A DNA stretch of 9,717 nt from Acidobacteriota bacterium. Lineage in GTDB: Bacteria; Acidobacteriota; Terriglobia; UBA7540. A program made the translations under genes and the position numbers. The stretch covers positions 1-9,717 of the forward strand of contig QHZM01000039.1 in the NCBI GenBank assembly GCA_003224665.1. The letters are read 5' to 3'. Below the pieces are notes generated by a model, which was given only the letters and a program-made list of their open reading frames with translations, was not told where the DNA came from and made no database searches. This document shows positions 6,336 to 9,717 of the stretch, piece by piece (position 1 is the stretch's first letter; the number at the start of each line of letters is the position of its first letter).

Positions 6336-7261
6336 AGAAAGGCGCTGTCCTGAAGACGCGGGCGCGCGTGCGCGAAATCACCATGGAGGCAGACGGGCGA
6401 GCTCGTGGCGCCCTTTACTACGACCTCAAGGGAGACCTCCACGAGCAATTGGCGCGCGTCGTGGTGGTGTGCGCGAACGGGATCGGGACGCCACGCCTTT
6501 TATTGAATTCCAAATCGAAATACTTCCCGCAGGGGCTGGCGAACTCTTCGGGGATGGTGGGGAAATGTTTCATGATCCACCCGTTTCGCTTCCTCGAGGG
6601 CATCTTCGAGGAGCGGATGGACGGCTATCACGGCCCCTTCGGCATCCCCGCCTTCAGCCAGCAGTTTTATGAGACCGATTTGAAACGGGGCTTTGTTCGA
6701 GGCTACACGTTCCTGCTCGAACGTTCTTTCGGCCCGCTGCATCAGGCCTGGGGCAGTTTTGTCAATCAGCCGGTGCCTTGGGGCGCGGACCACCACCGGG
6801 TGATGCGCAAGCGATTCGCTCATATCGTCCGCGTCACAATTCTGGGCGAAGACCTGCCGGAGGAGACCAATCGCGTCGAACTCAGCTCCGACCGGAAGGA
6901 CTCGAATGGCATCGCGGCACCTCGCGTCGTTTACGCTTACAGCGAAAACAGTCTGAAGATGCTTGACCACGGCTCCAAAATGGCAAGGAAGGCGCTGGAG
7001 GCCGCCGGGGCCGTGGAGGTTTTGGATAGCGGCATCATCGCCCCTGCCTTCCACTTGATGGGGACGGCGCGCATGGGCAGCGACGCTCGGAATTCGGTGA
7101 TCGACGCCGGGAATCACGCCCATGACGTCAAGAATCTTTTCATCGCAGATGGAAGCTGCTTTACGACAAGCGCCGCCGTCAACCCGACTTCTACCATCGG
7201 AGCCCTGGCGCTTCGGACCGCAGACTCGATCTGGGAGCATCGCAGGGACTGGAGCGGATAG
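6332..7261 (+). CDS. GMC family FAD-dependent dehydrogenase, C-terminal fragment (continuation after deletion and frame change)
   Basis: Continues the flavoprotein from ALKKGAVLKTRARVREI (numbering from TTG 6332), through VVVCANGIGTPRLLLNS (44-60), where the FAD domain resumes, to the GMC C-terminal domain. That domain has FHLMGTARMGS (240-250, His241) and NLFIADGSCFTTSAAVNPTSTI (268-289, Asn284), the two expected catalytic positions, and ends normally at residue 309. The piece alone lacks the FAD-binding N-terminus. TTG 6332 overlaps the upstream TGA by 3 bases, so reinitiation is conceivable, but about 80 conserved residues would still be missing. Upstream piece plus this one total about 480 residues against about 560 expected. 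I read this as one gene with an out-of-frame internal deletion, or an assembly collapse, rather than two subunits. Confidence 0.87.
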   Translation: MKKGAVLKTRARVREITMEADGRARGALYYDLKGDLHEQLARVVVVCANGIGTPRLLLNSKSKYFPQGLANSSGMVGKCFMIHPFRFLEGIFEERMDGYHGPFGIPAFSQQFYETDLKRGFVRGYTFLLERSFGPLHQAWGSFVNQPVPWGADHHRVMRKRFAHIVRVTILGEDLPEETNRVELSSDRKDSNGIAAPRVVYAYSENSLKMLDHGSKMARKALEAAGAVEVLDSGIIAPAFHLMGTARMGSDARNSVIDAGNHAHDVKNLFIADGSCFTTSAAVNPTSTIGALALRTADSIWEHRRDWSG

Positions 7262-7334
7262 CTCTGCCCCGTTTATTCTTTCCATCGTAGTGTCGTATTT
7301 CGGCGGTTAAAATCGCCCGCGACAGTGCTCATTG

Positions 7335-7356
7335 CTCTGACGGACAGAGTTATAAT
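7335..7356 (+). promoter_or_regulatory. promoter -10 with adjacent inverted repeat for the PilZ gene
   Basis: TATAAT at 7351-7356 is a perfect -10 hexamer 63 bases before the PilZ ATG. Directly upstream, between the -35 and -10 positions, lies CTCTG 7335-7339 / CAGAG 7345-7349 around a 5-base centre, a possible repressor site. The best -35 at 17-base spacing (7328-7333) is poor, as expected for a regulated promoter. The rest of 7262-7419 shows no gene and no convincing terminator for the dehydrogenase operon. Confidence 0.5.
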
Positions 7357-7419
7357 GTCTCCGCACGCTGGCTCCCCTGTGGTGACGTTCGCCCTAGACT
7401 AGTGAAATAGCTAAACCAC

Positions 7420-8340
7420 ATGCCCGAAGCGCGGACAGTATTGATCGGCTGTTATGGAGCGCTGATTCGCGTGAATCGTCCGCTCGCCTCCGGGCAGGAG
7501 CTTGGGATCCGTTGCCTCGGGACGGGTCGAGAAACCAAATGTCACGTTGTGAGCCAACTTGGCTCATCCCCCGAAGGTCACCTCTACGGCCTCGAAATGC
7601 CGGACCCGAATGCGAACCTTTGGGAGATTGACTTTCCTCCGGCCACCGAATCCGAAATGGCAGCCGCTCGTATGTTGCTGGAATGCAAGCGCTGCGGGAA
7701 ATGCGCGGTGAGCTACCTGACCATAGGAGAAGTGGAAATTTTCCACAAAAATCGCTGCGTTTCGCGAGCCTGCGAACACTGCAGTGATATGACCGTCTGG
7801 AACGAGGCATCACTTCGGAACCTGCTCATCGAACCGGCCACCCTGCCCGTCGATCCGCTGATTGGTGAACCCGCGCTCTCCGTGCCGCAACGGACCGAGG
7901 ACGAACGCGTTGACCCGCGGATCAACCTCAACCTCACCGGGTGCGTCAGATCGCCGCGTCACGGCGAAGACATCGTCGAGACTGAAAATGTGTCAGAGGG
8001 CGGGGTTTGCTTCAAGAGCGGAAACCGGTATGCCGGGGGAGAGATCGTGGGAGTTGCGATTCCCTACATGCAGGATGCGGCTAACGTCTTCGCCCAAGCC
8101 CGCATTACCTGGGCACGCTTCCGGCCCGCTGACGGGGTGACGAGCTACGGTCTGGCCTACCTGCACGCAAGACGGCGAGCCAGGCGAGTGAAGCCCAAAA
8201 CACCTATCACCATCGGATTCATAGGGAGCGGGGTTCGCTCAAGCGGCCTGCCACGGCGAAGCGGTGCGTTCCCGACGTCGGCACCGCCTTTGCGTTTACT
8301 CAAATGTCTCACCGCGACCGGTCACTGTTGCGACGTCTAA
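7420..8340 (+). CDS. PilZ domain protein with N-terminal PilZ-like domain and Cys-cluster (zinc-ribbon-like) linker
   Basis: Likely cytosolic c-di-GMP receptor. It has no signal peptide or membrane segment. Residues 5-73 form a beta-rich module (VLIGCYGALIR ... YGLEM ... IDFPP) resembling PilZ but lacking its ligand motifs. Residues 89-121 contain six cysteines, CxxCxxC (89, 92, 95) and Cys113, Cys118, Cys121, which could bind zinc. The true PilZ domain spans about 160-248, with RVDPR (RxxxR; Arg163, Arg167) and ENVSEGG (N190xSxxG194), the complete c-di-GMP-binding set. I recall this three-part layout from acidobacterial proteins. After YGLAYL (243-248) comes a basic patch (RRRARRVKPK) and a 45-residue tail of low complexity that looks less like protein than the rest. 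Stops directly upstream in frame make ATG 7420 the only good start; its ribosome-binding site is weak. Output (motility, secretion or polysaccharide control) cannot be told. Confidence 0.85.
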   Translation: MPEARTVLIGCYGALIRVNRPLASGQELGIRCLGTGRETKCHVVSQLGSSPEGHLYGLEMPDPNANLWEIDFPPATESEMAAARMLLECKRCGKCAVSYLTIGEVEIFHKNRCVSRACEHCSDMTVWNEASLRNLLIEPATLPVDPLIGEPALSVPQRTEDERVDPRINLNLTGCVRSPRHGEDIVETENVSEGGVCFKSGNRYAGGEIVGVAIPYMQDAANVFAQARITWARFRPADGVTSYGLAYLHARRRARRVKPKTPITIGFIGSGVRSSGLPRRSGAFPTSAPPLRLLKCLTATGHCCDV

Positions 8341-8550
8341 TCTTGCGCATCGAAAAGCAGTGGCCTTACTGACGTTTGCTCACCCGTCAGTTGCTCCGCC
8401 AGCTATTCACCTCACCAGGTCGCAATCTACTGTGCTCCAGGATATCGCCCGCCTTCGGCCGTGTTTGCGGAAAATCGTCCGCCTCCGGTGGCGCAACCTG
8501 CTGACTCTGATTTCAAAAGGTGCAAGGGCCTCCACTGCGTCCAGAAGGGC
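8341..8550. other. non-coding gap between PilZ gene and tRNA, with a 7-bp inverted repeat
   Basis: No credible gene is seen. ACTGACG 8368-8374 pairs perfectly with CGTCAGT 8385-8391 over a 10-base loop, 27 bases after the PilZ stop, and may mark that transcript's 3' end; there is no T-run. A second small hairpin, GCGGA 8467-8471 / TCCGC 8478-8482, lies on the tRNA's downstream side, also without a T-run. Confidence 0.4.
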
Positions 8551-8639
8551 TGGTGCTGGAGGGGGGAGTTGAACCCCCATGCTGGGTAACCAGCGCGAGA
8601 TTTTGAGTCTCGTGCGTCTGCCAATTCCGCCACTCCAGC
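8551..8639 (-). tRNA. tRNA-Leu (anticodon CAA)
   Basis: Read on the minus strand, the acceptor arms GCTGGAG (8639-8633) and CTCCAGC (8561-8555) pair perfectly, followed by discriminator A (8554) and an encoded CCA (8553-8551). The anticodon stem CGAGA/TCTCG closes the 7-base loop CTCAAAA, giving anticodon CAA (8605-8603), which reads the Leu codon UUG. A long variable arm, GCTGG/CCAGC with a GTTA loop, is the class II feature of tRNA-Leu. The T arm GGGGG-TTCAACT-CCCCC is canonical. Length is 89 bases with CCA. No integrase or attachment-site duplicate is visible in the window. Confidence 0.97.
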
Positions 8640-9045
8640 GTCTTGGGACAAGTACGACTGGCCCACGAGATCGCGCGCCAAATCGTATTATGCCGCTGCC
8701 ATTCTAGCAGGCCGTTGCGTGTCCCGGCAACGACGCGAGGCTTCCTGTACTTTTCGCTTCAGTCCCGCGAATGAATCGGCCAGAGTGGGCGGCCCGACGT
8801 TTCAGGGGCCGCGCGAATTGACTCTTTGGACCCCGCTCGCTGAACTCGCGCACGATGCCCCAGGTTACCAAGCCCCGACCCTCCTCAGCCTCGCCCCGCA
8901 GAGTCGCGCGTGGTGATGCAACAGAGCGTGCATCCTGTTGCGCCTACGAGCAAAGCGCCCGCCGCGCGAGACATAGTACTTTCGTACTGTTTGGGCTGGG
9001 CAGCGAGGCAGGCACGAATGCCGTCTAATAAGGTGAGAGGGATCT
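8640..9045. other. 406-bp non-coding gap with two perfect-stem hairpins
   Basis: I recognise no gene on either strand. Short open frames here have no ribosome-binding site and arginine- and proline-rich, low-complexity translations. Two inverted repeats stand out: GCAACAG 8918-8924 / CTGTTGC 8935-8941 (7 bp, 10-base loop), and AGTAC 8975-8979 / GTACT 8984-8988 with loop TTTC, extended by a T-G wobble and an A-T pair to 8973-8990. They lie 60-130 bases before the hydroxylase start, so a leader role is possible. No -10 box is evident. Confidence 0.35.
8687..8692 (-). promoter_or_regulatory. candidate -10 box for the tRNA-Leu
   Basis: Minus-strand CATAAT, five of six to consensus, lies 47 bases upstream of the tRNA 5' end. 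This would imply a short leader removed by RNase P. No good -35 is seen at 16-18 bases. Confidence 0.25.
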
Positions 9046-9465
9046 ATGAGGTTGATGTCTTACGCGGTCCTATTCGGCGCCGGTTGGCTATACGTCGGCA
9101 TCATCGAGTACTTGTATCACCGCTTCCTCCTTCACAGCGGCCATCACGCCGTCCACAACGCCCACCACGAGGCGTTCTTCACGCACGCCTACGATGACGG
9201 AAGACTGTTGAACCACTGGGCCTTCGTTGCCGTGCTTCTCCACCTCATCGCCTTTTTCGCCCTGCTTCCTCGCTCAGTCGCGCTAACTTTGTCGCTGTCC
9301 ACGCTCACCTACCTCGCGGCGTTAGAGTTGGGTCACGCCTGGATCCACGGTCATCCCAAGTCGTGGTTCGCGCGCTGGCACATCGCCCATCATCGAAACC
9401 CGCGCCACAACTTCAACGTCTTCCTGCCAACCTGGGATTACTTGCTAGGGACTCGACGAGTTTGA
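9046..9465 (+). CDS. short fatty acid hydroxylase/sterol desaturase family membrane protein
   Basis: Di-iron integral-membrane oxygenase of the histidine-box superfamily (fatty acid hydroxylase, sterol desaturase and CrtZ-like enzymes). The boxes are HRFLLH (H25, H30: HX4H), HNAHH (H37, H40, H41: HX2HH), HAWIH (H97, H101: HX3H) and HIAHH (H112, H115, H116: HX2HH), followed by RHNFNVFLPTWDYLLGT (120-136), the conserved C-terminal closing motif. Hydrophobic segments lie at about 3-21, 57-75 and 77-95. All expected iron-ligand boxes are present, yet the protein has only 139 residues, against about 160 for CrtZ and 200-300 for most members, so loops and extra helices are pared down. ATG 9046 follows a GAGAGGG stretch (9035-9041) at 4 bases. 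The substrate (fatty acyl, hopanoid/sterol or carotenoid) is unknown, and no lipid or carotenoid gene is adjacent. Confidence 0.85.
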   Translation: MRLMSYAVLFGAGWLYVGIIEYLYHRFLLHSGHHAVHNAHHEAFFTHAYDDGRLLNHWAFVAVLLHLIAFFALLPRSVALTLSLSTLTYLAALELGHAWIHGHPKSWFARWHIAHHRNPRHNFNVFLPTWDYLLGTRRV

Positions 9466-9473
9466 GCGGGGTG

Positions 9474-9496
9474 AGGCGGCTCGCGCCGAGCCGCCT
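9474..9496 (+). terminator. 10-bp perfect GC hairpin after the hydroxylase gene
   Basis: AGGCGGCTCG 9474-9483 pairs perfectly with CGAGCCGCCT 9487-9496 across a CGC loop, starting 8 bases after the stop codon. It is very stable but has no following T-run. It is either a U-poor terminator or a 3'-protecting hairpin. Confidence 0.6.
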
Positions 9497-9575
9497 GACC
9501 TGCCTCAATCCTTCCAGGGTGAGAGGCGCTGCCTGGGCCGCAAAGGCATCGGCACTGCTTCTCGGCGAGTAGTGG

Positions 9576-9605
9576 TGGACTCGAAGGGCCTTTTCGCCGT
9601 ATACT
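9576..9605 (+). promoter_or_regulatory. candidate sigma70-type promoter facing out of the window
   Basis: TGGACT (9576-9581, four of six to TTGACA) is spaced 18 bases from TATACT (9600-9605, five of six to TATAAT). It would drive a plus-strand gene beyond the window end. The remainder of 9466-9717 contains no gene I can support. Confidence 0.35.
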
Positions 9606-9682
9606 CTGCTTCGACGCTCGTTTCTGGCCCCGCATGAGGGTTCCGCCTACTCCTCGTGACTCTGGACATCTCCTCGACCAAA

Positions 9683-9700
9683 GCTTTTCCTCGGAAAAGC
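9683..9700. repeat. 8-bp inverted repeat near the window end
   Basis: GCTTTTCC 9683-9690 and GGAAAAGC 9693-9700 are exact inverted copies separated by TC; as RNA this gives a 7-bp stem with a CTCG tetraloop. It lies about 80 bases downstream of the candidate promoter, so it could be a leader hairpin or operator of the next gene. Confidence 0.4.
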
Positions 9701-9717
9701 ATTCTTCGCTGATTTTG

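Noticed and set aside
6500..7285. 261-codon minus-strand frame opposite the GMC C-terminal domain
   Set aside because: The plus strand carries the GMC signature and catalytic motifs. This is the usual antisense shadow of a GC-rich gene.
7304..7318. GGCG...CGCC around TTAAAAT as a terminator for the dehydrogenase operon
   Set aside because: The stem is only 4 bp, the loop is large, and no T-run follows.
8551..8639. tRNA-Leu as the edge of an integrated element
   Set aside because: tRNA-Leu genes are common integration sites, but no integrase, second tRNA 3'-end copy or change in gene style is visible on either side.
8719..8916. 65-codon plus-strand frame between tRNA and hydroxylase
   Set aside because: It has no ribosome-binding site, no recognisable features and a low-complexity translation. 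I treat the stretch as non-coding.
1..9717. CRISPR array, transposon ends, phage, defence or toxin-antitoxin genes
   Set aside because: I looked for regularly spaced repeats, transposase or integrase motifs and small paired genes and saw none.

Overview
The window looks like a stretch of chromosome from a GC-rich member of the Acidobacteriota, probably a soil or Solibacter/Bryobacter-type lineage. Three things support this: a TonB-dependent receptor of the large Oar-like type that these bacteria carry in many copies, a PilZ protein with the zinc-cluster architecture I associate with that phylum, and a Tat-exported gluconate-2-dehydrogenase-subunit-3/GMC oxidoreductase pair. The assignment comes from remembered family features, not from a database search. 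There is no integrase, transposase, phage gene or CRISPR array.

Layout. 3-1804 (+): the C-terminal half of a TonB-dependent receptor, broken by an apparent one-base deletion near 402-404 and followed by a strong GC hairpin. 1919-3352 (+): an exported protein made of two tandem alpha/beta-hydrolase domains, the first without its nucleophilic serine. 3341-4711 (-): an exported PIG-L/LmbE zinc deacetylase with a C-terminal beta-sandwich, convergent with the hydrolase and overlapping it by 12 bp. 4712-5229: a 518-bp divergent intergenic region holding a cluster of four GC-rich hairpins and an AT-rich patch. 5230-7261 (+): a two-gene operon of a Tat-exported small subunit and a GMC flavoprotein dehydrogenase; the flavoprotein gene appears to have lost about 80 internal codons and is split into two reading frames at 6332-6335. 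7420-8340 (+): a PilZ (c-di-GMP receptor) protein with a cysteine cluster, behind a clear TATAAT box. 8551-8639 (-): tRNA-Leu(CAA). 9046-9465 (+): a very short histidine-box membrane hydroxylase, followed by a 10-bp perfect hairpin.

How the genes may work together. The left part reads as envelope and periplasmic nutrient use: an outer-membrane receptor for a large ligand, an exported esterase-like enzyme, an exported deacetylase and a periplasmic sugar- or polyol-oxidising dehydrogenase. Apart from the dehydrogenase pair there is no evidence of co-transcription. The right part (PilZ protein, tRNA, hydroxylase) appears to be independent single-gene units.

The main anomalies are the two broken genes, the degenerate first hydrolase domain and the hairpin cluster. 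I see no convincing new multi-gene system. The two gene breaks could be real decay or sequence/assembly errors, and the sequence alone cannot tell these apart.
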